The position numbers and the translations under genes are program-made. The notes beneath the pieces are model-generated. The model did not search any database, had not been told where the DNA came from, and was given only the letters and a program-made list of their open reading frames with translations. DNA of 64,000 nucleotides from an uncultured Oscillospiraceae bacterium (GTDB lineage: Bacteria; Bacillota; Clostridia; Oscillospirales; Ruminococcaceae). The DNA is taken from the NCBI GenBank assembly GCA_900539195.1, contig UQBC01000007.1, positions 1-64,000 on the forward strand, in the 5' to 3' direction. Within the stretch, counting starts at the first letter, position 1, and each line of letters starts with the position of its first letter. Shown piece by piece: positions 1-7,276 of this stretch.

Positions 1-82
1 TTTAACATAAAAACTTTTGCCAACAGGCAAAAGACGGCGTACCGCCGTGTCGGTTTACACCGACTTGTTTTATGTTATAATA
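1..82. repeat. Cloverleaf-like repeat, unit A, copy 1
   Basis: An 82-bp unit identical to 163-244 except in one loop base. A 9-bp outer stem (4-12 with 68-76, AACATAAAA/TTTTATGTT) encloses three consecutive perfect hairpins: 14-21/26-33 (8 bp), 34-39/43-48 (6 bp) and 49-54/59-64 (6 bp). It may continue left of the window. No coding potential was seen. Confidence 0.85.
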
Positions 83-162
83 ACCTCGGACATAAAATCC
101 GCCAATAGCGGATTTTGCCGTGCAAAAGCACGGCTTGCGGCTCACCGCTTGTCCGAGAACAT
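83..162. repeat. Cloverleaf-like repeat, unit B
   Basis: This unit lies between the two A units and differs in sequence but has the same plan. The outer stem CTCGGACA/TGTCCGAG (85-92 with 150-157) encloses hairpins 94-102/108-116 (9 bp), 117-123/128-134 (7 bp) and 137-140/145-148 (4 bp). Confidence 0.8.
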
Positions 163-244
163 TTTAACATAAAAACTTTTGCCAACAGGCAAAAGACGGC
201 GTACCGCCGTGTCGGTTGACACCGACTTGTTTTATGTTATAATA
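163..244. repeat. Cloverleaf-like repeat, unit A, copy 2
   Basis: Second copy of unit A, giving a 162-bp A-B period. The only difference seen from copy 1 is in the loop of the third hairpin (ttac there, tgac here), so all stems are preserved. Confidence 0.85.
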
Positions 245-332
245 TGATTATACTATTAAAAAAGCGGTTTGTCTATTGACATTCTGACAAAAGCGGTACA
301 CTTAAATATGCGGAAATTGGGAGAAATAAGAG

Positions 333-410
333 ATTTCAGAGCGGAAAAGAAAAATTCTGAAATGAGAATTTATTTTGAGAAATTTGAGAAAAGTGCTGAA
401 ATTAGAATTT
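333..410 (+). promoter_or_regulatory. CTGAAAT boxes upstream of the ATPase promoter
   Basis: A 15-bp direct repeat with one mismatch (357-371 and 396-410, core CTGAAAT) ends just before the -35 box. An inverted copy of the core, ATTTCAG, lies at 333-339. The position suits an activator or repressor site; the regulator is unknown. Confidence 0.35.
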
Positions 411-413
411 TTC

Positions 414-442
414 TTGACATTTTGAGCATTTTGTGCTAATAT
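414..442 (+). promoter_or_regulatory. Sigma-A promoter for the DUF4143 ATPase gene
   Basis: TTGACA (414-419), 17-nt spacer, TAATAT (437-442). It drives the ATPase gene at 487. Confidence 0.8.
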
Positions 443-486
443 GAGCATATAATATAATAGTACAGAACGATAAGAGGGTGATTTTT

Positions 487-1710
487 TTGGTTGAAAGAAA
501 AGAATATCTTGAAAAGCTGAAGCTCTGGAAGGACGAACAGGTCATAAAGGTAGTGACGGGAATACGCAGGTGCGGAAAATCAACATTGCTTATGCAGTAT
601 CAGGACTATCTTAAACAGAGCGGAGTAGAAGCTGACAGAATAATTGCGATAAACTTTGAAGAACTGGAATACGAAGAACTGTGCGACTATAAAAAGCTGT
701 ATGAATATATAAAGGCTCGGCTCAGCAGTGATAAAACGACTTACATTTTTCTTGACGAGATACAGAAAGTGCCGTATTTTGAAAAGGTGGTAGACAGTCT
801 TTATGTAAAACAGGGAACTGATATTTATATCACCGGCTCAAACGCATATATGCTGTCGGGCGACCTTGCTACACTTCTCAGCGGTCGTTATGTGGAAATA
901 TCAATGCTTCCGCTGTCGTTTGCAGAGTATTTGCAGGTAAACAGCAAGGACAAGGACAGTGCATTTGCTGATTATATGAGATACGGCGGTATGCCTTTCA
1001 TTGCTACGGCAGAAAAGACGGAAGAAAAGATAACCACCTATCTTGAGGGTATCTACAATACGGTTATCGTAAAGGATATTGAGGACAGGCAGAAGCGTAA
1101 GGAATGGGATAACAGCGATACAGGCAGGATAACGGATATATCGCTTCTTAAAACTATCGCAAAGCAACTTTCAAGCGTTATCGGAAGTCTTGTGACAGTA
1201 AGGAGCATTACAAATTATCTTGTTTCATCGGGACGGAAAATTTCTCCGAATACGGTGAGCGATTATGTTAATGCACTGGCCGAATCATTCATATTCTACC
1301 CGGCGGAACGCTTTGACATTGTGGGAAAGCAATTGCTTAAAACCAACACGAAGTATTATATGGTTGACCTCGGCATACGAAATCTTATACTGCCTAAGAA
1401 AAGCTATGACCTTGGCTTTTCGGTTGAGAATGTAGTGTATTTTGAACTGCTCAGACGTGGGTACAAGGTGAGCGTGGGCAAGTACGGAAATACCGAGATA
1501 GATTTTGTCGCAGAGAGAAACGGAGAACTTGAGTATATTCAGGTAACTGCCGATATGACCGCTAAGGAAACTTTCGACAGGGAACTTGCACCGCTTACAA
1601 CTATAAAGGATAACTACCGCAAGAGAGTTCTGACACTTGATAAATTCACTGTCGGAAATTATGACGGCATTGAGGTGAAGAATGTTGTCGAGTGGTTGAC
1701 GGATAAATGA
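487..1710 (+). CDS. AAA ATPase with DUF4143 domain
   Basis: A 407-residue protein of the AAA_14/DUF4143 family, which is common in gut anaerobes and has no settled function. A Walker A motif GIRRCGKST (residues 25-33) and a Walker B FLDEIQ motif are followed by a winged-helix stretch and a C-terminal DUF4143 part. That part contains YFELLRRGY and EIDFVA, resembling a restriction-endonuclease-like fold. I place the start at the TTG at 487, 8 nt after the GAGGG ribosome site. A GTG at 478 overlaps that site, so it is unlikely. The gene is monocistronic, with a strong promoter upstream and a terminator downstream. Members often occur as many near-copies per genome; only one is present here. Confidence 0.85.
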   Translation: MVERKEYLEKLKLWKDEQVIKVVTGIRRCGKSTLLMQYQDYLKQSGVEADRIIAINFEELEYEELCDYKKLYEYIKARLSSDKTTYIFLDEIQKVPYFEKVVDSLYVKQGTDIYITGSNAYMLSGDLATLLSGRYVEISMLPLSFAEYLQVNSKDKDSAFADYMRYGGMPFIATAEKTEEKITTYLEGIYNTVIVKDIEDRQKRKEWDNSDTGRITDISLLKTIAKQLSSVIGSLVTVRSITNYLVSSGRKISPNTVSDYVNALAESFIFYPAERFDIVGKQLLKTNTKYYMVDLGIRNLILPKKSYDLGFSVENVVYFELLRRGYKVSVGKYGNTEIDFVAERNGELEYIQVTADMTAKETFDRELAPLTTIKDNYRKRVLTLDKFTVGNYDGIEVKNVVEWLTDK

Positions 1711-1731
1711 TAATTGAATAGGGAGAATAAA

Positions 1732-1761
1732 GCCGCCCGTTTGTATATGCAAACGGGCGGC
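1732..1761. terminator. Bidirectional terminator
   Basis: Perfect 12-bp GC-rich stem (1732-1743 with 1750-1761) with T-rich flanks on both sides. It lies between the convergent ATPase and XRE genes. Confidence 0.85.
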
Positions 1762-1770
1762 GTTTTATAT

Positions 1771-2097
1771 TCAATTGCTTTCGATTTCGGTGATAAGCTG
1801 TATCATACCGCTGATAAGCCTTTTGTGTTCATCTGTCATTGGGGTTATCTTTGAGGCGATGTCATTGTCATAAAGCTCTGCGGAAGCAGTGCCGAGCAGG
1901 AAATAGTCGGGTGTCGTATTCAGCACGGAGCAAAGGCTCATTATAAGCTCAAGGCTCGGTGCGCTCCTGCCGGTTTCAATATTTGAGAGATATTTATAGT
2001 TTACGTCTATCAGCTCGCAGACCTCGTACTGCTTCAAGCCGAGTTCTTTTCTGCGCTTTGCTATGCGTTTTCCGAGAGCAGTATAGTCAATTTTCAT
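1771..2097 (-). CDS. XRE-family transcriptional regulator
   Basis: A 108-residue cytoplasmic DNA-binding protein. Residues 8-62 form a Cro/C1-type helix-turn-helix: GKRIAKRRKELGLKQYEV, then YLSNIETGRSAPSLE. The tail after residue 70 has no recognised ligand or peptidase domain. The start is fixed by a GAGGTGAT site just upstream. The -10 region of its promoter carries a 16-bp element (2122-2137) that recurs in the promoter of the adjacent antitoxin remnant, so auto- and cross-regulation are plausible. Its target genes cannot be read from the sequence. Confidence 0.85.
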   Translation of the reverse strand: MKIDYTALGKRIAKRRKELGLKQYEVCELIDVNYKYLSNIETGRSAPSLELIMSLCSVLNTTPDYFLLGTASAELYDNDIASKITPMTDEHKRLISGMIQLITEIESN

Positions 2098-2121
2098 AGT
2101 ATCACCTCAAGGATTTATTAC

Positions 2122-2137
2122 TGATATTCTAATACAA
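2122..2137 (-). promoter_or_regulatory. Candidate operator and -10 region of the XRE gene
   Basis: On the minus strand this reads TTGTATTAGAATATCA and includes a TAGAAT -10 box (2126-2131). It matches 15 of 16 bases of 2352-2367, which overlaps the -10 box of the VbhA-like remnant. The -35 box is weak. Confidence 0.4.
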
Positions 2138-2157
2138 TTCCATTTACTACGCCATAA

Positions 2158-2324
2158 TCAGTTCCTATAACTACTATTGATTTTCTTTAAGGCTTTATCA
2201 AGCGTTATTTCTTTTTTGACTATTTTCATCAGAAGCTTTCTGTCGTTCTCGGTTACTTAAAACCTTCCATTTGTGTTGATATTATTGCATTTTCTATTGC
2301 TCTCTCATCTGACATAGGTTGCAT
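2158..2324 (-). pseudogene. VbhA-like antitoxin, frameshifted and without a toxin partner
   Basis: A perfect promoter and a GGAGGTG ribosome site precede an ATG at 2324. The first 23 codons include the stretch SDERAIENAIISTQMEGF and then meet TAA (2253-2255). One frame over, from 2256, 32 codons beginning VTENDRKLLMKI and continuing EITLDKALKKIN run to a TGA at 2158-2160. Joined, they match the pattern of small VbhA-type antitoxins (helical, ERAIxNAxASxxMEGF, then a GEITxDEAxxxI tail), which normally neutralise Fic-domain toxins. No Fic gene is present nearby. The break looks like a one-base deletion near 2256. It could be real decay or a sequencing error. The family call is mine, from motif memory. 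Confidence 0.6.
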
Positions 2325-2351
2325 ATAAGCACCTCCGGATATAAGTCTAAT

Positions 2352-2384
2352 TGATATTTTAATACAAATCCGCTCGCTTGTCAA
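2352..2384 (-). promoter_or_regulatory. Promoter of the VbhA-like remnant
   Basis: TTGACA (2379-2384), 17-nt spacer, TAAAAT (2356-2361). The -10 region lies inside the 16-bp element shared with the XRE promoter (2352-2367). The promoter is intact although the gene is broken. Confidence 0.75.
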
Positions 2385-2388
2385 CACA

Positions 2389-2417
2389 AAACTCCCCGCC
2401 AACACGGCGGGGAGTTT
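2389..2417 (-). terminator. Terminator of the cellobiose phosphorylase gene
   Basis: 12-bp perfect stem AAACTCCCCGCC/GGCGGGGAGTTT with a 5-nt loop, followed on the minus strand by a T-rich run. Confidence 0.8.
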
Positions 2418-2443
2418 GCATTTATTATATTACCTTGTAACCC

Positions 2444-4945
2444 TTAGCCTAAAACAACCTCAACCTTGTGAGTGCCGTTTCCAAATACGGGGATAACATT
2501 GCTGTCAACAGCCTTGCCGTCAACTGTAACGGACTTAACGCCGTGGCAAACGTGATCGGGGTTCTTTACAGTGATCTCGTAGGTTGCACCTCTGAACAGT
2601 CTTGAAGCTGTGAAGCCGTCCCACTCGTGAGGAATTGAAGGATCAATCTTCAGACCGTTGTATTCGGGCTTGATACCTAAGATGTACTGAGATACTGCAA
2701 CGAAGTTCCAAGCGGCTGTACCTGTGAGCCAGCTGTTCTTAGCTTCGCCGTGACGCTTGGCGTCCTTACCTGCAATCATCTGAGCATATACATAAGGCTC
2801 TGTGCGGTGCAGATCGGAGATATCCTCTCTGAATGCGGGAGCGATCTTTGAATAATACTCGAATGCCTTGTCACCTCTGCCTACTGCGGCTTCTGCACAG
2901 ATTATCCAAGCGTTGTTGTGGCAGAAGATACCTGCGTTTTCCTTGTAACCGCCGGGATATGTGGAGATTTCGCCGTACTGGATGTAGTAGTGTGTGAATG
3001 CAGGGTTGTTAAGAACAAGACCGTGCTTTGAGTTAAGATACTTGTCTACGCTGTCAAGGGTCTGAATATCGTAGCCCTTGTCCTTGCCAAGACCTGCGAG
3101 AACGCACCAGCCCTGAGGCTCGATGAATATCTTGCCTTCTTCGCACTCGTGTGAGCCGACCTTCTTGCCGTAGTGGTCGTAAGCACGGAGGAACCATTCG
3201 CCGTCATAGCCGTATTCAAGGGTGTTCTTTCTCATCTTTTCGATCTCAGCCTGAGCCTTTTCAGCTTCTGCCGTGTCACCCTTCATCTTGCACATTTCAA
3301 CGTACTCGGGAGCTATTGCACAGAACATACCTGCGATCATTACAGATTCTGCAACCTTGCTGTAGTAAGGAGGCTCTTTGAACATTTCCTTGTTGTTGTA
3401 TGTCTGGAATGATTCGCCGGGCTTGTCTGAGAAGCAGGAGAGGTTAAGGCAGTCGTTCCAGTCGGCACGTCCGCTGAGAGGAAGTCCGTGAGGACCTACC
3501 TTCTTAACAACGTGGTAGAACGCTCTCTTCATATGGTCGAGCATTGTGTCTGCAAGCTCGTCACGGTTCTCATAAGGAACCTTCTCATCAAGGATAGAAA
3601 CATCGCCTGTTTCCTTTATGTAAGCCGCAACTGCGAGAATCATCCACAGCGGGTCATCGTTGAAGTTGGAGCCAAGTTCGTGGTTACCCATCTTTGTAAG
3701 GGGCTGATACTGGTGGTAAGCACCACCGTCCTCAAGCATTGTAGCGGCAAGGTCGATAAGTCTTTCTCTTGCTCTTGCAGGGATCTGGTGTACGAAGCCG
3801 AGTAAGTCCTGGTTGGAGTCACGGAAGCCCATACCTCTGCCGATACCGCTCTCAAAGTAAGATGCGGAACGTGACATATTGAATGTAACCATGCACTGAT
3901 ACTGGTTCCAGATGTTAACCATTCTGTTGAGCTTTTCATCGGGAGAATCAACGCTGTACTGACCGAGCAGGCTGTTCCAGTGTTCCTTCAGCTCTGCGAG
4001 GAGCTTGTCAGCCTTTTCGGCAGTATCGCACATAGCCATCATAGCCTGTGCCTTAGCCTTGTTTACGATGTTCTTCTTTCTGTCGCCGCTTGTTATAATC
4101 GTGCTGTTCTCGTCAAGGTCGGGAGCAAACTTTTCTTCAAACTTGTTCTCAACATAGCCAAGGCAGAATACTAGATCCTTGCTTTCGCCGGGCTGGAGCT
4201 TGATTTCGATATAGTGAGAAGCAACGGGTGACCAGCCGTCAGCAACGGACATATTGGGTGCGCCTGCAAATACTGTCTGAGGAGCGTCAAAGCCGTTGTA
4301 TAAGCCGAAGAAGCTCTCTCTGTCTGTATCGTAACCGTTGATAGGTGCATTTACAGAGTAGAATGCGTAGTGGTCACGTCTTTCCTTATATTCGGTCTTG
4401 TGGTAGATAACAGAGCCGTCAATTTCAACCTCACCTGTGTTGAAGTTTCTCTGGAAGTTTGTAGTATCATCGTTTGCGTCCCACAGGCACCACTCAAGGA
4501 AGCTGAACAGCTTTAAGTTCTTTTCCTTATCGCTGTCGTTTTTGATTGTAACCTTCTGGATCTCTCCGTTGAAGTTCTGGGGAACGAAGAATGTAGCTGT
4601 GGCTGTAACGCCGTTTGATGAGCCTTTTATGATTGTGTAGCCCATACCGTGACGGCACTCGTAGCTGTCAAGTGTTGTTTTAACGGGCGACCAGCCGGGG
4701 TTCCATACATGACCGCCGTCGTTTATGTAGAAGTAACGTCCGCCCATATCAACGGGAACGTTGTTATAGCGGTAACGTGTAATTCTTCTCAGTCTTGCGT
4801 CCTTGTAGAAGCAGTAACCGCCTGCTGTGTTAGAGATCAGCGAGAAAAAGCCCTGTGTGCCGAGATAGTTTATCCACGGATAAGGGGTCTTGGGAGATGT
4901 AATGACATACTCTCTGTTCTTATCGTCAAAATAACCGAATTTCAT
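2444..4945 (-). CDS. cbp: Cellobiose phosphorylase (GH94)
   Basis: An 833-residue cytoplasmic enzyme that splits cellobiose with phosphate into glucose-1-phosphate and glucose, saving ATP in cellulose-derived sugar use. From memory, most of the length is collinear with clostridial cellobiose phosphorylases, from MKFGYFDDKNREYVI and YPWINYLGT at the N-terminus to the SYFESGIGRGMGFRDSNQD block. The GRADWNDCLN motif places the family's catalytic acid at Asp498. The ending ITVKNPDHVCHGV also fits. The length is normal for cellobiose phosphorylase and shorter than cellodextrin phosphorylases. The start follows an AGGAGG site. The divergent AraC gene and DMT transporter are candidate regulator and partner. 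No cellobiose permease is adjacent. Confidence 0.95.
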   Translation of the reverse strand: MKFGYFDDKNREYVITSPKTPYPWINYLGTQGFFSLISNTAGGYCFYKDARLRRITRYRYNNVPVDMGGRYFYINDGGHVWNPGWSPVKTTLDSYECRHGMGYTIIKGSSNGVTATATFFVPQNFNGEIQKVTIKNDSDKEKNLKLFSFLEWCLWDANDDTTNFQRNFNTGEVEIDGSVIYHKTEYKERRDHYAFYSVNAPINGYDTDRESFFGLYNGFDAPQTVFAGAPNMSVADGWSPVASHYIEIKLQPGESKDLVFCLGYVENKFEEKFAPDLDENSTIITSGDRKKNIVNKAKAQAMMAMCDTAEKADKLLAELKEHWNSLLGQYSVDSPDEKLNRMVNIWNQYQCMVTFNMSRSASYFESGIGRGMGFRDSNQDLLGFVHQIPARARERLIDLAATMLEDGGAYHQYQPLTKMGNHELGSNFNDDPLWMILAVAAYIKETGDVSILDEKVPYENRDELADTMLDHMKRAFYHVVKKVGPHGLPLSGRADWNDCLNLSCFSDKPGESFQTYNNKEMFKEPPYYSKVAESVMIAGMFCAIAPEYVEMCKMKGDTAEAEKAQAEIEKMRKNTLEYGYDGEWFLRAYDHYGKKVGSHECEEGKIFIEPQGWCVLAGLGKDKGYDIQTLDSVDKYLNSKHGLVLNNPAFTHYYIQYGEISTYPGGYKENAGIFCHNNAWIICAEAAVGRGDKAFEYYSKIAPAFREDISDLHRTEPYVYAQMIAGKDAKRHGEAKNSWLTGTAAWNFVAVSQYILGIKPEYNGLKIDPSIPHEWDGFTASRLFRGATYEITVKNPDHVCHGVKSVTVDGKAVDSNVIPVFGNGTHKVEVVLG

Positions 4946-5011
4946 AGAATCCTCCTAATGTTTTTGTTCCTGTAGCGAAAAAATTACAACGTTACAGAAA
5001 CGTCTATGCTA

Positions 5012-5040
5012 ATTATATCTTAAATGAATTTTTTTAGCAA
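5012..5040 (-). promoter_or_regulatory. Promoter of cbp
   Basis: TTGCTA (5035-5040), 17-nt spacer, TATAAT (5012-5017) on the minus strand. An imperfect AACGTT-centred palindrome near 4985-4999 lies in the transcribed leader and could be a LacI-type operator, but this is weak. Confidence 0.75.
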
Positions 5041-5117
5041 GGGCTGTAATCGTTTTAAAAATAAAAATTTTTGTGAAAAGCAAAAATCCGCAATCTGCAC
5101 AAAAAAACGGGCTGTGT

Positions 5118-5145
5118 TAGTGCATTGTGACGATTAGTTGCACTA
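5118..5145. promoter_or_regulatory. Inverted repeat between cbp and the araC-type gene
   Basis: TAGTGCA (5118-5124) and TGCACTA (5139-5145) form a perfect 7-bp inverted repeat with a 14-nt spacer. It lies 25 bp upstream of the regulator's -35 box and is a possible binding site for the regulator encoded next to it. Confidence 0.35.
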
Positions 5146-5170
5146 TATTGATATTTTGTTTTGGAGTTAC

Positions 5171-5199
5171 TTTACAATATGGTGGAAAAATGATATAAT
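5171..5199 (+). promoter_or_regulatory. Promoter of the AraC regulator and transporter genes
   Basis: TTTACA (5171-5176), exact 17-nt spacer, TATAAT (5194-5199). Confidence 0.8.
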
Positions 5200-5223
5200 A
5201 TTTGTATTATAGGGAGGATTTTA

Positions 5224-5259
5224 ATGATTATTTTAACTTTATCCCGATTTTTGATATGA
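5224..5259 (+). CDS. Possible 11-codon leader ORF
   Basis: An ATG 6 nt after a strong GGGAGG site (5212-5217) opens an 11-codon frame (MIILTLSRFLI) ending at TGA 5257-5259. The true regulator start lies 31 nt further on. The ribosome site is better than that of the regulator itself, so the ORF may be translated and may tune expression. No terminator hairpin was found, so attenuation is not supported. Confidence 0.3.
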   Translation: MIILTLSRFLI

Positions 5260-5290
5260 CGATTTTGACAACTTAGCCAAAGGACGTAAT

Positions 5291-6145
5291 ATGAAATACA
5301 TTGAATACCGAGAAAAACGTGAGCATGGCACAAGGGAATTTCCGTATGCCTGCTACAGAGTGACAGAGAATTTTCCCCGTTATAATATGATACCGCACTG
5401 GCATAACGAGTGCGAGATTATCTATGTCAGGAGCGGATATTTCGAGCTTTTTCTTGACGGTCATACACACAGGATAGACGCAGGCTGCTGTTCGCTGATA
5501 ATAGGCGGAAGTATGCACGGCGGTACGCCGAAGGACAACTGCAGATATGACTGTCTTGTGTTTGATATGGCGGCTTTGCTTAAATCAAGTCAGATATGCA
5601 CATTGCATCTTCAGCCGATAATCAACCACGAAAGACGGTTTATCACCTTCTTTTCCGCCGACAGCGAGCCTGCAAAGGACGCAAAGGCGGTTATAGACGC
5701 AATGCTTGAAAAAGAGCCTGGATATGAATTTACCGTACCCGGACGGCTTTTGTGTATGCTCGGTCACATTGTGGCAAGGCAGGAGCATTATCAGAGCGGA
5801 GAAACAGCGGCGAGCGATATAAAGAAGGTACGCCGTTTCAAGAATGTTATAAGCTATATCGAGCAGAATTACCGTAAGAACATAACGCTTGAGGAACTTG
5901 CGAACGAGTGCGGAATGAACAGGAATTATTTCTGCCGTGCGTTCAAGGAATATACGGGCAAGACACCTGTTGAATATCTCAATTATTTCCGTATCGAATC
6001 TGCCTGTGAGCTTATCGCAAGTACCGATGAGAAGCTGATAGATATTGCGATGAAGTGCGGATTTAACGATTACAGCTATTTTATAAAGGTGTTCAAGAGT
6101 ATGAAGGGCGTAACACCGAGAGATTATTGCAGGAGAAGCTTCTGA
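5291..6145 (+). CDS. AraC-family transcriptional regulator
   Basis: A 284-residue cytoplasmic regulator. The N-terminal part (about 25-150) is a cupin-like ligand domain with IPHWHNECEIIYVRSG, the usual sugar-sensing half. The C-terminal part (about 180-284) has two helix-turn-helix motifs, ITLEELANECGMNRNYFCRA and FNDYSYFIKVFK followed by GVTPRDY. The ribosome site is AAAGGA. It is divergent from the cellobiose phosphorylase gene and cotranscribed with an EamA transporter 3 nt downstream, so a role in disaccharide or glucoside control is likely but inferred from position only. Confidence 0.85.
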   Translation: MKYIEYREKREHGTREFPYACYRVTENFPRYNMIPHWHNECEIIYVRSGYFELFLDGHTHRIDAGCCSLIIGGSMHGGTPKDNCRYDCLVFDMAALLKSSQICTLHLQPIINHERRFITFFSADSEPAKDAKAVIDAMLEKEPGYEFTVPGRLLCMLGHIVARQEHYQSGETAASDIKKVRRFKNVISYIEQNYRKNITLEELANECGMNRNYFCRAFKEYTGKTPVEYLNYFRIESACELIASTDEKLIDIAMKCGFNDYSYFIKVFKSMKGVTPRDYCRRSF

Positions 6146-6148
6146 TCT

Positions 6149-7006
6149 ATGATGTATATACTTATAGCGTTGCTTTCCGCATTCTTTGCGGCTATAACAA
6201 CGATACTGTGCAAGTGCGGACTGCGTGACGCCGACTCCGATGCGGCAACGGCACTGCGTACAACGATAGTGCTTGTGCTGTCGATAGCGGTCGTATGGAT
6301 AACGGGAGAATGGCACGATCTACCTAATGTAACGGGAATGACACTGTTGTTTCTTATACTTTCGGGCTGTGCGACGGGCGGCTCGTGGCTGTGCTATTTC
6401 AAGGCTCTGAAAACAGGCGATGTGAACAGGGTCGCACCTATCGACAAATCCTCGACCGTACTTGCTATGCTGATGTCGTTTATTTTTCTCGGCGAACAGC
6501 TAACAGCTTATAAGATCATTGCAATGGTGCTTATCGGCATCGGAACGCTGATGATGAGCATACATACCGGAAAAAGAGGGTCAAAGGCAGGCAGGTGGAT
6601 GATATTTGCGTGGATGTCCGCAATATTCGCCGCACTGACCTCGATTCTTGCAAAGATAGGCGTACAGAATGTCAATTCAAATCTCGGCACTGCCATAAGA
6701 ACGGCGGTCGTGCTTGTTATGGCATGGATAGTCGTAGCGGCAAAGGGCAAGAAGAATGTTTTTTCGGGGCTTGGCGGTAAGGCGTTTGTGTTTATCGCAC
6801 TCAGCGCCGTATCTACTGCGGCATCGTGGCTATGCTACTATTACGCACTGAAAATCGGTGATGCATCGGTAGTTGTACCGATAGACAAGCTGAGCATACT
6901 TGCTGTCGTACTGTTCTCAAGGATATTCCTCAAGGAAAAACTCACGGCGATGTCTTCTGCGGGGCTTGTGCTTATTGTCGCAGGTACGGTGTTTACGATA
7001 CTTTGA
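6149..7006 (+). CDS. EamA/DMT-superfamily transporter
   Basis: A 285-residue integral membrane protein with about ten hydrophobic segments arranged as two EamA repeats (about 1-135 and 150-285). Each repeat contains the related stretch WLCY(F/Y)xALKxGDxxxVxPIDK (from residues 80 and 227). The family exports or imports small metabolites, and the substrate is not readable. Two ATGs are in tandem (6149, 6152), both behind AGGAGA. It probably shares a transcript with the AraC regulator and ends at a strong terminator. Confidence 0.85.
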   Translation: MMYILIALLSAFFAAITTILCKCGLRDADSDAATALRTTIVLVLSIAVVWITGEWHDLPNVTGMTLLFLILSGCATGGSWLCYFKALKTGDVNRVAPIDKSSTVLAMLMSFIFLGEQLTAYKIIAMVLIGIGTLMMSIHTGKRGSKAGRWMIFAWMSAIFAALTSILAKIGVQNVNSNLGTAIRTAVVLVMAWIVVAAKGKKNVFSGLGGKAFVFIALSAVSTAASWLCYYYALKIGDASVVVPIDKLSILAVVLFSRIFLKEKLTAMSSAGLVLIVAGTVFTIL

Positions 7007-7024
7007 TTTTAACAGAATATGAAG

Positions 7025-7057
7025 AAAAGCGGAGCGTGGGTTTCACGTTCCGCTTTT
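7025..7057 (+). terminator. Terminator after the EamA gene
   Basis: AAAAGCGGA-CGTG pairs with CACG-TCCGCTTTT (7025-7037 with 7044-7056, one G·T wobble), followed by T residues. Confidence 0.8.
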
Positions 7058-7097
7058 TATGTTGCATTTTATAGGGAATAGCCCCGTGCTTTTGCTT

Positions 7098-7266
7098 TTA
7101 GCGATTTTCTGTTTGCCGAAAGCGTTAAGAGGGTGTGCGTAAGCACTCGCCGGTAACGCAGGTTACGCAAAACGCAAACTGACAGAACGGTGAATTTGAA
7201 GCGGCACATTGCCGCACCGCCGGTAACGCAGGTTACGCAAATCGCTAACTCTTAGAACGGCGAATT
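7098..7266. repeat. Structured intergenic element with 70-bp imperfect tandem repeats
   Basis: A 24-bp block beginning CGCCGGTAACGCAGGTTAC occurs at 7148-7171 and again at 7218-7241, each copy followed by a related AGAACGG-GAATT stretch. Local hairpins are GTGC/GCAC (near 7136-7147), GTAAC/GTTAC (inside both copies) and GCGGCA/TGCCGC (7201-7215). A 10-bp inverted repeat TTAGCGATTT/AAATCGCTAA (7098-7107 with 7239-7248) spans most of it. No reading frame is convincing. Confidence 0.6.
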
Positions 7267-7276
7267 GACTGTGTCA

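Noticed and set aside
1..244. CRISPR array
   Set aside because: Only two repeat copies of 82 bp, each internally palindromic, separated by another structured unit; no short regular spacers and no cas genes.
276..304. Additional promoter from TTGACA at 276
   Set aside because: No acceptable -10 box at 16-18 nt; the promoter at 414-442 is much better placed.
3488..3805. Plus-strand frames opposite the cellobiose phosphorylase gene
   Set aside because: Several long frames exist antisense to this highly conserved gene, but none has a promoter, ribosome site or recognisable domain; codon bias of the real gene explains them.
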